NCBI GenBank assembly: GCA_029259775.1
Contig: JAJDEN010000027.1
Coordinates: 27,215 to 91,214, forward strand
Direction of reading: 5' to 3'
Source of the DNA: Planctomycetota bacterium
GTDB taxonomy: Bacteria; Planctomycetota; PLA2; JAEUHO01
Length of the DNA: 64,000 bases
A program made the translations under genes and the position numbers. Positions 16,074 to 24,829 of the stretch are shown piece by piece. Position 1 is the first letter of the stretch. Every line of letters starts with the position of its first letter. The notes under the pieces are model-generated. The model had not been told where the DNA came from, did not search any database, and was given only the letters and a program-made list of their open reading frames with translations.

Positions 16074-17057
16074 TCAGCGCGCGCGCTGCAGCTGCGTGAA
16101 GGCTCCGAGTACGGCCGCACGCGACGCCCAGCGGATCCACACGGCGAGCTGTACGAGCAGGAAGAGCGAGACGAGCGTGAACGCGTCGTCGCCGGTGGCC
16201 ATCTGTGCGGCAAGGCCGACCGCGAGGAGCAGCAGGAACGCGGGCACGCCGATGGCGAGCGCCGACCCCCAGGCCCTGCGCCGCAGCGCGCGCCAGAGGC
16301 CTCGCCAGAAGGCCGCCAGCGCACTCCGCTTGCCGTAGACGATCAACTCGGCGCGAGCCAGGTCCGCGGCGATCCGGAACCACAGGAAGCAGATGACGAG
16401 CACCGCCTCGCGGATCCGATCGCCCCACCACCCAGAGCCTTCGGACGGCGACATGAACTCGCTCGACTTGATGCCGCCGCCCCACGCTTCGAGCACGATG
16501 CGTGCGACGACGTAGTAGGCGAGGCCGAACACGATGCCGACGCGCAGCATCCGACCGTAGCCTCGCGCACCGTGGGCGAAGAAGGCGCTGACCCGAACAG
16601 GGCTCTCCCGGCTCGCCGCCGTGCCCAGCAGGCCGCCGGCCGCGAGGGCGCCGAACAGCCACGCGATCACCACGATCCAGAAGTGCGTGAGCGTGAGGCT
16701 GTCGAACAGAGGCTTCTTCTCGCGCTTGATGTCGCGCCAGATGCCCGGATCCAACCCGGCCTCCCAGCCTTGGGCACGCTCGATCGCGTCGGGTGTCGCG
16801 CCGGACAGCACCGCAGCATGCGGATGTTCATCGAGCCGCTCGGACACACCCTGCCAGAAGGGCAGCACGACGGTGAGGCCCAACAGGAGTTGCACGAGGA
16901 CGATCATGAACAGCACACGCCAGGAGGCGCGCATGTGGGCGAGGCCGGCCCGGACGAGGCCACGCTTCGCGCCGGCGGCCGCCGCGGGCGCGGGGCTCTC
17001 GACAGGGGGCAGCTCGGCAAGCGGCGTCGCCATGCCGGGATCGCTTCGGTCGACCAT
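16074..17057 (-). CDS. Polytopic membrane protein, unknown function
   Basis: 327 residues with about five to six hydrophobic helices: VLFMIVLVQLLLGLTVVLPF near 50, one near 130, one near 175, one near 215, and two toward the C-terminus. It follows the M1-type peptidase gene with a one-base TGATG overlap, making it the last gene of an acyl-CoA ligase, peptidase, membrane protein operon. No motif that would name a transporter or enzyme was seen. It shares general character with the membrane protein at 5535, but I see no clear sequence identity. Confidence 0.7.
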   Translation of the reverse strand: MVDRSDPGMATPLAELPPVESPAPAAAAGAKRGLVRAGLAHMRASWRVLFMIVLVQLLLGLTVVLPFWQGVSERLDEHPHAAVLSGATPDAIERAQGWEAGLDPGIWRDIKREKKPLFDSLTLTHFWIVVIAWLFGALAAGGLLGTAASRESPVRVSAFFAHGARGYGRMLRVGIVFGLAYYVVARIVLEAWGGGIKSSEFMSPSEGSGWWGDRIREAVLVICFLWFRIAADLARAELIVYGKRSALAAFWRGLWRALRRRAWGSALAIGVPAFLLLLAVGLAAQMATGDDAFTLVSLFLLVQLAVWIRWASRAAVLGAFTQLQRAR

Positions 17058-19579
17058 CAGAGTCCCCCGTAGAACGAGGTGCTCATCTCGACCCAGCCGA
17101 GGGCGCGGATGGCGAGTTGCAAGGACGCTCCCGCATTGGATCGGGTCGTGCGTCCGTCGTTGGTGCGGTTCGCATCCAGCGCATACGCGTAGTAGGGATC
17201 GACTTCGGCCGAAACGGCCTTCACCGGGCCACGGAAGCGCAGCTTGGCCCAGCGCGTCTGCTGCGGCCGCTGGGGCGTCACGCGACTGAGCGCCAAGCCG
17301 TGCGCCGGCAAGGTCTCTTCGCGGAGATCCCCACGCTTCACGCCGCCATCCCCCGTCGGCTCGACACGGAACTCGCGGAGCGAATCGTCCCGGTCCCAGA
17401 GGAAGTCACGCACGCTGCCGTCGGCGAAGCGCACGCGCACGTCCATGGGGATGCGCACGCCCGCATAGCGGCGGACAACGATGGTCGATTCGAACGTCTT
17501 GTCCTTCTTCTTGTCCTTGGCAGCGTCCTTCTTGCCCTTGGCAGCGTCCGCCTCGCCAGGCGGGACGAGTTCCGGCAGCGCGTTGGCCGTGACGCTCTCG
17601 ATGCCGAAGTCGAAGTTCGTCGACTCCTCGAAGAGCTGGGTCAGCAGCCAGCGGATGTCGCCCTTGCCGTCGCGCTTGGCCACCTCAACGGCGACATCGT
17701 AGAAGTCCCTCGGCACAGGGTGCTTGAACCGGAAGCGCTCGCAGTAGGTGCGCATGATGCGGATCATCGTCGGCTCGCCGACGAAGCCTTCGATCGTGCG
17801 CAAGGACGCCGCGGTACGGCGGTAGCTGTTGTTGCCGTACGAGCCGCGGTCCATGTACTCCCAGGCGCGCCGCCCGTTGATCGGGTCGACGTGCGGACGG
17901 CGGGCGTTCGAGCTGCGCCCCCATTCCTTGGGGCTCGACGGTAGCGGCTCGATGTGCGTCAGCGGCGGGACTTCGCGCAGGAAGGAGAGCGGCGTCACCT
18001 CGCCGTACGAGCCCCAGAGGGAGATGCGTCCGGGTGGGTGGTTGACCCCGATCATGCCCGCGATGGACTTGACGATGGCCAGGTCGCCGAAGGGCACCTT
18101 GAGGGACTCGTCGAACACGGGCGTGACGAACGGGACCGCCCTGCGGGCCGTGGCGGCGATCCCCTTGAACTCGAACGGCGGTTCCCCGTAGTGCGGGAGA
18201 CCGGCGTACCAAGTCGCGGCCGCGTAGCCCTCGTAGGCCTTCGCCTGGACCTTGCCACTGGCGAAGGTGTTCATGCCCTCGTCCATCCAGGCGTAGCGGA
18301 ACTCATTGGTCCCGACCAGACCGTAGAAGTGCTGGTGGCCGAACTCGTGGATGAGCACACCCTCCGGGCTCTGCTGACGCGCGGCGCGAATGTAGCGCGT
18401 GCCGCCCGTGATGAGCGTCGGGTACTCCATGCCCCCGGCGTCCCGGCCGCGGTGATCGGGGTCGACCACCGTCAGCGTCGGGTAGGGGTACGGGCCGTAC
18501 CAGAAGCCCATGTAGGCCAGCGCGTTGAACACCGCCTTGCGATGGCGCTCGAGCTGATTGGCGTGCTCGGGCTGCAGCAGGATGTAGACCGTGACCTCGG
18601 GCAGGTCGAGATCCGTGACCGGCACGCCGAGGATGCCGGCGACGCGCTCTTGCTCGGCGACCTGCTTCGGCGTGAGTGCCTCCTTCGTGAAGCGCTCCTC
18701 GTGCAGCTCGAAGTCCTCGCCACAGACCCACGCGAAGTCGTGCACGTGTTCGGCCTTGTGGCGGTAGGTGACCGTGCCATCCGCGTTCTTGCGGCCCTGG
18801 TCGTCGCGCGTGCCTCCACTGAGGTCCGAGCGCAGGCCGGTCGACCCGAGCTTGCCCTCGAAGCGCGCGGGGACGGTCAGCGACACGTCGTAGCTGCCGT
18901 AGTCGGCGTAGAACTCGCTGCTGCCGTGGAACTGATGGCAGTTCCAGCGCCAGGCGGTCTCGCCGTCGATCGTGTCCTCTTCCCAGACACCGGGCTTCGG
19001 ATACCACTGCGCGACCATGAAGAACGCGCCGTTGCCGCCGAAGCCGGTGCGCGCGAACACCTTCGGCATGCGGCTTTGCCAGGCCAGCTCGAAGGTTGCG
19101 CTCCCACCCGCGGGAATCGGCGTCGAAAGCGGAATGCGGACCACTGTCTGATCGTCGACGTTGCCGTCGTCCTCGTGCACGAAGTCGAGCTTCTCGGGGT
19201 TGATCAGCTCCGCGCCGCCTTTGCGCTGGAACGAACCGAGCTTGATCCAGCCGGGGGCGGACGTGTCGAAGGTGTGCCCGCGGTGCTTGCCGCTGGACTC
19301 GCGCATGAAGGTCGAGCGCTCGTCCTTGAACGCGTTGAGGTAGAGATGCAGGCGCATCTCCTTGACCTCGACAGGGGACTCGTTCTTCCAGGTGAGCGTG
19401 CCTTTGCCGTCGATCAGGTACGTACGAGCGTCGAGGTTCGCCTCGATCTCGAAGCGCAGGGTCTCATCGCTCTTGCTGGGGAAGTCCGCCTGCGCGGGCG
19501 GTGCCGGCAGGAGCTGGGGCACGAAGTGGGCAGCCAGGGCGAGGGCGCCCCAGAGCAGGAGCAAGCCGCGTCGTCTCAT
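17057..19579 (-). CDS. M1-family zinc metallopeptidase, secreted
   Basis: 840 residues with an N-terminal signal peptide ending near PAQA. The zinc site is complete: H411-E412-F-G-H415 with Glu434 in WMDEG, the HExxH-x18-E spacing of M1 aminopeptidases. The preceding GGMEYPTLI corresponds to the family's GAMEN-type exopeptidase motif in altered form. The N-terminal domain is beta-rich, and the C-terminal half carries a Lys/Asp-rich low-complexity stretch near 690. The predicted role is peptide hydrolysis outside the cytoplasm. It overlaps the acyl-CoA ligase gene by ATGA and the following membrane protein gene by one base. Confidence 0.87.
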   Translation of the reverse strand: MRRRGLLLLWGALALAAHFVPQLLPAPPAQADFPSKSDETLRFEIEANLDARTYLIDGKGTLTWKNESPVEVKEMRLHLYLNAFKDERSTFMRESSGKHRGHTFDTSAPGWIKLGSFQRKGGAELINPEKLDFVHEDDGNVDDQTVVRIPLSTPIPAGGSATFELAWQSRMPKVFARTGFGGNGAFFMVAQWYPKPGVWEEDTIDGETAWRWNCHQFHGSSEFYADYGSYDVSLTVPARFEGKLGSTGLRSDLSGGTRDDQGRKNADGTVTYRHKAEHVHDFAWVCGEDFELHEERFTKEALTPKQVAEQERVAGILGVPVTDLDLPEVTVYILLQPEHANQLERHRKAVFNALAYMGFWYGPYPYPTLTVVDPDHRGRDAGGMEYPTLITGGTRYIRAARQQSPEGVLIHEFGHQHFYGLVGTNEFRYAWMDEGMNTFASGKVQAKAYEGYAAATWYAGLPHYGEPPFEFKGIAATARRAVPFVTPVFDESLKVPFGDLAIVKSIAGMIGVNHPPGRISLWGSYGEVTPLSFLREVPPLTHIEPLPSSPKEWGRSSNARRPHVDPINGRRAWEYMDRGSYGNNSYRRTAASLRTIEGFVGEPTMIRIMRTYCERFRFKHPVPRDFYDVAVEVAKRDGKGDIRWLLTQLFEESTNFDFGIESVTANALPELVPPGEADAAKGKKDAAKDKKKDKTFESTIVVRRYAGVRIPMDVRVRFADGSVRDFLWDRDDSLREFRVEPTGDGGVKRGDLREETLPAHGLALSRVTPQRPQQTRWAKLRFRGPVKAVSAEVDPYYAYALDANRTNDGRTTRSNAGASLQLAIRALGWVEMSTSFYGGL

Positions 19580-21432
19580 GCCTCGTACGCCTCCTCGATG
19601 AGCTTGCCGAACCGTTCCACGATGACATGCCGGCGAGGTTTGAGCGTCTGCGTGAGCAGTCCGTTGGCGCTGTCGAGCATCTCCGGGAGCAGCGCGATAC
19701 GCGTGATGCGCTCGAATCCCTTGAGCGCGGATGTGCGGACGCGCGCTTCCTTGCGGAGGAGCTCGCGAACATCCTCGCGCTCCGCCAGGGCCGCGGCGTC
19801 CATGTCACCGAGGCCCAGCGCCTTCGGCACCTCGATCGGATCCGGCAGCAACAGCGCGGCGAGGACCTTCTGGTCCTGGCCGACGACGATGGCCTGCTCG
19901 ATCAAGGGCGAGGCGAGAAGCGCCTGCTCGACGTTGGTCGGCTCGATGTTCTCACCACCCTTGAGCACGATCGTCTCCTTGATGCGACCGCGGAAGCACA
20001 GGTCGCCGTACTCCGTCATCATGCCAAGATCGCCCGTATCGAACCAACCGTCAGCGTCGATCACGCCACGGGTCAGTTCCTCGTCCTTGTAGTAGCCCTG
20101 CATGATGTGCGGGCCGCGCGTGACGAACACGCCGATCTCGCCCGGCGGCAGCACGGCGCCTGTCTCGGCGTGGCGCACCTGCACCTCGACCTCAGGCACG
20201 ACCGTGCCGATGGTCCCAAGGACGTTGCGTGTCTCGCGGCGCACCGACACGACGGGGCTCGTCTCGGTGAGACCGTAGCCGACGAGCACGGGAAGCTCGA
20301 TCGTTCGGAAGAACCGGTCGATGTGCGCGGGCATGAGCCCGCCGCCGGAAATGGCGCCACGCAGGTTCTTGCCGACGAGCTTGCGCATCTTGCTGAAGAC
20401 GATCTTGTGGCCGAGCCGGTCGACCGGCCACGCAAGCGCTGCCAGGACGAGGGCGCCCGCGCGCACGGCGCCGTCGACGACCAGCCCCAGGCCGCGCGGC
20501 TTGCGGACGCGGAAGTGCCACCCGCGCGCGCGGTCCCAGGCGCGCGTGCGCACGGTGGCGACCGCATACGCCGTCTTGAAGATGCCGCGCTTCAAGGGAG
20601 AGCCCTTCTCGAGCGCCTTCTGCACGCCCTGGAAGACGGTCTCCCAGATGCGCGGCACCGACGGCACGAAGGTCGGCTCGTAACGGGCCAGGTCTTCCTT
20701 GAAGTGGCGCCGGTCGGTGTAGACGAGCGCCGCCCCACTGCAGAGCGCGATGTACTCGACGGCGCGCTCGAAGATGTGCCACGGCGGCAGGACCGAGAGG
20801 AAGCTCTCAGCCGCGCCGATGTTGAAGACACCGGGGCAGACAGCGACCTGATGGCCGAGGTTGCTCTGGTTGAGCATCACGCCCTTCGGCCGGCCCGTGG
20901 TGCCGGATGTGTAGATGATCGTGGCCAGGTCATCGGGCCCGCAGCCCTCGGCGAGCGCAGCGAAGTCCGGCGTTGCGGCACCTGCGGCGAGCAGTTCGTC
21001 GACCGTGCGACCGGGCGCGTCCTTGGGGTCGAGGCTGATGACCTCCCCCATCGACGGGACGTCGCTGCGAATCGCCTCCAGTTGCTTGGCGTGGCGACCG
21101 CTGTGCGCGAAGACCAGCCCGACCTCCGCATGCTGGAAGATCGTGGCCAGCTCGTCCCCGGGCGTGTCCGTACCGCGCGGCACGGTGACGCCGCCCGCGA
21201 GCATGATCGCGAGATCGACGAGGATCCAGCGGCGTGAGTTGTCGGCGTAGATGCCGACGAGATCGCCCTTGCGAACACCGAGCTCCCGCAGGGCGTTCGA
21301 GAGCTTGGCCGCGTTCGCGAGGAGCTCGGCCAGCGTGACGCTGCCTTGGCGATCCACGAGGATCGGCAGCTCGGCGTGCTGCTCGAGGGCGCGGACGAAG
21401 TGGGCCGGTACGGTGCGCGGGGTGGAGCTCAT
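19576..21432 (-). CDS. Long-chain acyl-CoA synthetase (AMP-binding, FadD/FAA1-like)
   Basis: 618 residues. The P-loop-like signature TIIYTSGTTGRPKGVML is around residue 180, YGLTETSP around 390, the A8-region Asp in DGWFDTGDLGMM near 470, and the C-terminal lid with GRIKETIVLKGGENIEP. The length and central helical insert match bacterial/eukaryotic long-chain synthetases that activate fatty acids to acyl-CoA with ATP. It is first in an operon with a secreted peptidase and a membrane protein. Chain-length preference is not readable. Confidence 0.9.
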   Translation of the reverse strand: MSSTPRTVPAHFVRALEQHAELPILVDRQGSVTLAELLANAAKLSNALRELGVRKGDLVGIYADNSRRWILVDLAIMLAGGVTVPRGTDTPGDELATIFQHAEVGLVFAHSGRHAKQLEAIRSDVPSMGEVISLDPKDAPGRTVDELLAAGAATPDFAALAEGCGPDDLATIIYTSGTTGRPKGVMLNQSNLGHQVAVCPGVFNIGAAESFLSVLPPWHIFERAVEYIALCSGAALVYTDRRHFKEDLARYEPTFVPSVPRIWETVFQGVQKALEKGSPLKRGIFKTAYAVATVRTRAWDRARGWHFRVRKPRGLGLVVDGAVRAGALVLAALAWPVDRLGHKIVFSKMRKLVGKNLRGAISGGGLMPAHIDRFFRTIELPVLVGYGLTETSPVVSVRRETRNVLGTIGTVVPEVEVQVRHAETGAVLPPGEIGVFVTRGPHIMQGYYKDEELTRGVIDADGWFDTGDLGMMTEYGDLCFRGRIKETIVLKGGENIEPTNVEQALLASPLIEQAIVVGQDQKVLAALLLPDPIEVPKALGLGDMDAAALAEREDVRELLRKEARVRTSALKGFERITRIALLPEMLDSANGLLTQTLKPRRHVIVERFGKLIEEAYEA

Positions 21433-21516
21433 CGGCCCAGAGCCTAATCGAAGAGGTCCGCGACCAAGGCACGCGCGACGCGGCGGCTCACGGAAGTGAC
21501 GCCCAGCTTGCTGAGC

Positions 21517-22221
21517 CTAGGGGGCGGACTCGAGGATCTGCCGGTAGATGACGGTCGTCTGGTGCGGGAGGAGGGTCGTCCACTTCACGAGCCCGGCGAC
21601 GGGCGCCTCATGCGCGAGGAAGGTGGTCCAGCGGCCGCCGAGCTGGCCGTAGCGCTGGAACTCGACCCGGTAGACGGGCATCTCGCGCTCGCCCCACTTC
21701 ATCCAGCGGGGTCGGATGGAGTCGACGCGGACCTTGGTGCTCGCCGGCATGCCGAAGCGGTTGAGTCCGTAGAGCACTTCCTGCGTGCTGCGCGCGCTGC
21801 AGGTCTCCTTGCCGCGGTGGGCGTCGTGGATGCTGCAAGCGAGATACGGGGCCGCGGTGCGCAGGTTGCGTTCTCCGCCGATCCGCTCAGGGCCCTTCCG
21901 CGGACGCAGGACGAGGCCGGACTCCATCACCACGGAGCACGACTTGCTCGTGGGCCGGCTGAGATCGAAGAAGAGCGCGCGCTCGCCGGGGCGGGCGTCG
22001 AGCATCGGGTTCTCGAAATGGAAGGCCAGGGGCTCGGGACGATCCTGCTGCGGGAGCAGGACGAAGCGCACGTAGCCCAGCGCGAGGGCCATGATGCCGA
22101 GCGCGATGACGGTGAACCGCTCGCGCAACCTCGCCGCAGGAAGATTGGTGCCGGGGAGGCCCGCGTCGGGCCCGTTCGAAGCAGGCCCATCCGAAGAGGG
22201 TCGGGTCGCTTCAGCGCTCAT
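21517..22221 (-). CDS. Membrane-anchored protein, paralogue of its upstream neighbour
   Basis: 234 residues from ATG 22221, which overlaps the stop of the preceding gene (ATGA). One N-terminal transmembrane helix (FTVIALGIMALALGYVRFVL, ~35-54) is followed by an exported domain of ~180 residues. Its C-terminal half (FLAHEAPVAGLVKWTT) aligns by eye with the neighbour's VAWLSEKVPVYGLLKWKR, so the two are distant paralogues. Three Cys residues (CSVV, ACSIHD, TCSAR) may form a disulfide. No function can be assigned. Confidence 0.65.
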   Translation of the reverse strand: MSAEATRPSSDGPASNGPDAGLPGTNLPAARLRERFTVIALGIMALALGYVRFVLLPQQDRPEPLAFHFENPMLDARPGERALFFDLSRPTSKSCSVVMESGLVLRPRKGPERIGGERNLRTAAPYLACSIHDAHRGKETCSARSTQEVLYGLNRFGMPASTKVRVDSIRPRWMKWGEREMPVYRVEFQRYGQLGGRWTTFLAHEAPVAGLVKWTTLLPHQTTVIYRQILESAP

Positions 22222-22823
22222 CGCGTCCCCCGTGCCGGCACCGTGCCGCTCTTGAACTCCCAGGTCTCGCCGCCGCGCTTCCACTTGAGCAGGCCGTAGA
22301 CCGGCACCTTCTCGCTCAACCATGCGACGACGGTATCCGACCCCTCGGGCAACGCGGGGTCGATCAAGTCGACGCGCCAGCACTCGTGCTCGGCCCGATT
22401 GACGGTGATGCGGTCGGGCTTGATCGTGCGGATGATCCAGAGGCGGTCGAGGGCGTCAGGCACCTCGGGCGCCATCAGCGGGAACCAGCCGTGGTCGGTC
22501 AGCTTGTGCTGGTAGGAGACGGCCGAAGCGGGCCCCTTGTAGATCTCGCCCTGGGCATCGCGCAGCACGCGACGGATGAGCTTGAACGGCTCGGCGTACG
22601 GCGGGAGTCGGGGGCTCTGCTTGAGCTCGAAGTCGATGAGCCGGCGCGACGTCCGCTCCTGGTAGGTCGCGGCCTCGCCGGCCTCCGCGTCGGAGAGGAG
22701 GCCGCCCACATAGAAGAGCGGCCCGGTGCGATGGACGAAGCCTGGCCGCTTGTCCATATAGAGGACGATCATCACGGCCAGGCCGACGACGGCAGCGGCA
22801 AGAAACAGGATCAGCGCGCGCAT
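22218..22823 (-). CDS. Membrane-anchored protein, paralogue of its downstream neighbour
   Basis: 201 residues: an N-terminal membrane helix (ALILFLAAAVVGLAVMIVLYM) and an exported domain. Shared elements with the following gene include the Arg/Val-rich VNRAEHECWRVDLI strand and the KVPVYGLLKWKRGG close. The two genes overlap by four bases and probably arose by tandem duplication. Domain family unknown. The gene lies opposite thioredoxin, 177 bases away, so the gap is a divergent promoter region. Confidence 0.65.
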   Translation of the reverse strand: MRALILFLAAAVVGLAVMIVLYMDKRPGFVHRTGPLFYVGGLLSDAEAGEAATYQERTSRRLIDFELKQSPRLPPYAEPFKLIRRVLRDAQGEIYKGPASAVSYQHKLTDHGWFPLMAPEVPDALDRLWIIRTIKPDRITVNRAEHECWRVDLIDPALPEGSDTVVAWLSEKVPVYGLLKWKRGGETWEFKSGTVPARGTR

Positions 22824-23000
22824 CGGTCCTCCGGCCGGGCCCCATCGCCTCGGACGAGCAGGATTCTACGCGTGCGGGGCGCCGGGCCGGGCGAAACCTC
22901 CTGAGCCGGACGGCCGTCGGTACACTCGTCGGCTTGCACCCGGCATCCCGCATGCCCGTATCCCGCATGATCGCGGCGCCGACCAGAAGGAGACCTAGCA

Positions 23001-23327
23001 ATGGCCAACCTGACCGCCTTCACGGACGAGAACTTCGACACCGAGGTCGCGCAGAGCGACACGCCGGTCCTGGTGGACTTCGGGGCGGAGTGGTGTGGTC
23101 CTTGCCGTGCGCTTGCCCCGATCGTCGAGGATCTCGCCTCGGAGTACGAGGGCCGCCTCAAGGTCGGCACCGTCGACATCGACAAGGCCCAGGAGGTGGC
23201 GAAGAACTTCGGCATCATGTCTGTGCCCACGATCATCTTCTTCAAGGGTGGCGAGGTCGTCGACAAGATCACCGGCTTGCAGGCCAAGGCGAACCTGAAG
23301 AAGCGCATCGACGCGGTCTTGGCGTAG
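23001..23327 (+). CDS. trxA: Thioredoxin
   Basis: 108 residues, the normal length for a free thioredoxin. The active site W31-C32-G-P-C35 is canonical, with Asp26 in VDFGAEW and the cis-Pro in IMSVPTIIFFKGG. It reduces disulfides in cytoplasmic proteins using thioredoxin reductase. A purine-rich AGAAGGAG precedes the ATG. It appears monocistronic, since a strong intrinsic terminator follows. Confidence 0.97.
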   Translation: MANLTAFTDENFDTEVAQSDTPVLVDFGAEWCGPCRALAPIVEDLASEYEGRLKVGTVDIDKAQEVAKNFGIMSVPTIIFFKGGEVVDKITGLQAKANLKKRIDAVLA

Positions 23328-23381
23328 AAGGGCCTGGCCTAGGTCCGACAGGCGCGTACGCGCCACACCCAAGCGACTCAT

Positions 23382-23420
23382 CGACCTGGCGGGACCATCC
23401 CGCCGGGTCGTTCTCGTTTT
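23382..23420 (+). terminator. Intrinsic terminator of the thioredoxin gene
   Basis: CGACC-GGCGGGA pairs with TCCCGCC-GGTCG around a CCA loop, with one T/G bulge pair, and is followed by TTCTCGTTTT. It ends about 90 bases after the trxA stop. A separate perfect palindrome GGCGCGTACGCGCC lies at 23351-23364. Confidence 0.8.
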
Positions 23421-23489
23421 GCCCTGGGGCCGGGGGCTCGCTGTCACGGGTGGGTAAAGCATCCGAATGCGGGGCGACGTCTGGTTGCC

Positions 23490-23936
23490 GTAGGGGCGGC
23501 CCTTGTGGCCGCCCGAGCGCGTCCTGCCACGTCGGGACTTACCAGGTAGGGGCGGCCCTTGTGGCCGCCCGCCTCCACGGTGAACTGCACGCGGTGGCGG
23601 TTGCGTATCGGACGCGATCGGCGTGGATTGGGGCGCCTCTTGGCGTGAGACGGAAGGCGACCACGAGGGCCGGGACAACCTCCGGTTGCTGAAGGGGCGG
23701 CCATTGTGGCCGCCCGCCACCGGGGTGAACTGAACGCGGTCGCGGTTGCGCATCGGACGCGATCGGCGCGGATTGGGGTGCCTTGTTGCGTGGGGCGCCT
23801 TGTGGTGCAAGTGGGGAGGGCGACCACAAGGGTCGCCCCTACCCGTAAGGGCACGGGGGGTAGGGCCGCGCGCGTTGACGAGGACCATGCCGCGAGGTGC
23901 GTAGGGCTGCCGGGCGACCACAAGGGTCGCCCCTAC
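23490..23936. repeat. Palindromic intergenic repeat cluster B with a nested tandem unit
   Basis: At least five copies of the GTAGGGGCGGCCCTTGTGGC-type palindrome or its inverse (GGGCGACCACAAGGGTCGCC) fill about half of the 933-base gap between thioredoxin and the rubrerythrin-like gene. Inside it a ~100-base unit occurs twice, about 23549-23645 and 23694-23795. That unit runs from the palindrome through GTGAACTG, GCGGTTGCG and ATCGGACGCGATCGGCG to GGATTGGGG. The linker GGGACTTACCAGGTAGGGG is shared with clusters A and C. No coding sequence is apparent. Confidence 0.8.
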
Positions 23937-24111
23937 GGCATCCCCACGCCGGCGTGAGTTCCGCCACGCAGCCCCGCACCCATCAGACCGCTTCGATCGG
24001 TGCGTGAAGACGCCGAACGCCGGCTCCTTCTGGACGTCGCGACGGAACTCTCGCCGGCGCACCATCCATCGCTCGAGCAGCCCATCCGGTCACAACCCCC
24101 CTAAATAGGGA

Positions 24112-24167
24112 TTGATCGAAGCAAAGACCCCCATATCTTGGGGTCTGTCGGTTGCCCGCCCTACGAT
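24112..24167 (+). promoter_or_regulatory. Predicted promoter with palindromic operator for the rubrerythrin-like gene
   Basis: Two promoter readings are possible: TTGATC (24112) with TATCTT (24134), spacer 16, or TTGGGG (24138) with TACGAT (24162), spacer 18. A perfect inverted repeat AGACCCC-8-GGGGTCT (24125-24146) overlaps the -10 of the first and the -35 of the second. CCCTAAATAGGG (24099-24110) is another near-palindrome just upstream. This fits repressor control, but the regulator is unknown. Confidence 0.45.
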
Positions 24168-24203
24168 CCCCCCGCCTCAGGGAGGGACGAGGCGCGAGTT
24201 GGA

Positions 24204-24249
24204 GAAGGCCCGGACGACGAAGTCGTCCTGAGAGGGTCTTCGCAAGGAG
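24204..24249 (+). promoter_or_regulatory. Structured 5' UTR element before the rubrerythrin-like gene
   Basis: GAAGGCCC (24204-24211) pairs with GGGTCTTC (24234-24241), including one G-U. It encloses GGACGAC/GTCGTCC (24212-24228) with a GAA triloop, leaving a five-base TGAGA bulge on the 3' side. The two helices can stack into 15 bp. The Shine-Dalgarno AAGGAG (24244-24249) begins two bases after the stem. I do not recognise it as a known riboswitch class. Confidence 0.5.
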
Positions 24250-24260
24250 AGGGTCCACGC

Positions 24261-24764
24261 ATGCTGCCCACGAACTTGACACCCCTCGAGGTGTTCGACG
24301 CCGGCATCCATAGCGAAACGCTTGCGTACAAGATGTACGACAAGCTCAGCAAGCGCATCGAGGTGCCCACCCTGCAGGCACGCCTCGCGCAGCTGAAGAA
24401 GGACGAGAAGGATCACCGCAAGACCCTTCGCGCCCATCGCAAGGAGCTCTTCGGATCCGAAGAGGCGGCCATGACCGAGGCGGACACGGGCGAGATCTTT
24501 GGGGTGGTCGACGTCGCCGCGGTCCAGGACAAGGAGTCGCTGATCCAGACCCTCTACGCGGCCATCCGCTTCGAGGAGTTCAGCGCCTACTTCTACGACA
24601 AGCAGCGCCACAAGATCCCGAACCGGGAAGCACGCATCTTCTTCGAGGTGCTGTCCAGCGAGGGCAAGTTCCACGCCGACATCCTGAAGCGGCAGATCGA
24701 GAGCGTGCGTCCCATGCGCCTCGAGATGGACGAGCGCGGCCGAGCCATCGAGGTTCTTACGTAG
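24261..24764 (+). CDS. Rubrerythrin-like ferritin-fold diiron protein
   Basis: 167 residues forming a four-helix bundle. Likely iron ligands fall in the expected pattern: Glu19 in HSETLAYKMY, Glu49/His52 in DEKDH, Glu105 or 106 in AIRFEEFSAYFY, and Glu134/His138 in SEGKFHADIL. The C-terminal rubredoxin CxxC domain of classical rubrerythrin is absent. Family members detoxify peroxide or handle iron under oxidative stress. ATG 24261 was chosen for the AAGGAG eleven bases upstream; the preceding leader holds a palindromic operator and a stable stem-loop, so expression is probably tightly controlled. Confidence 0.85.
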   Translation: MLPTNLTPLEVFDAGIHSETLAYKMYDKLSKRIEVPTLQARLAQLKKDEKDHRKTLRAHRKELFGSEEAAMTEADTGEIFGVVDVAAVQDKESLIQTLYAAIRFEEFSAYFYDKQRHKIPNREARIFFEVLSSEGKFHADILKRQIESVRPMRLEMDERGRAIEVLT

Positions 24765-24829
24765 GGGCAGCCAACCGCCGTCGCGCTCCGCGCACGGCTC
24801 AGGCCGCACCTACAGGCTACTTCTACAAG

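Noticed and set aside
23490..23936. CRISPR-like array
   Set aside because: Units are palindromic, occur in both orientations, vary in sequence and have irregular linkers, and there are no cas genes.
24180..24260. TPP or glycine riboswitch (CTGAGAGG and GGAGAG words)
   Set aside because: The rest of either consensus is missing; only a compact stem-loop is supported.
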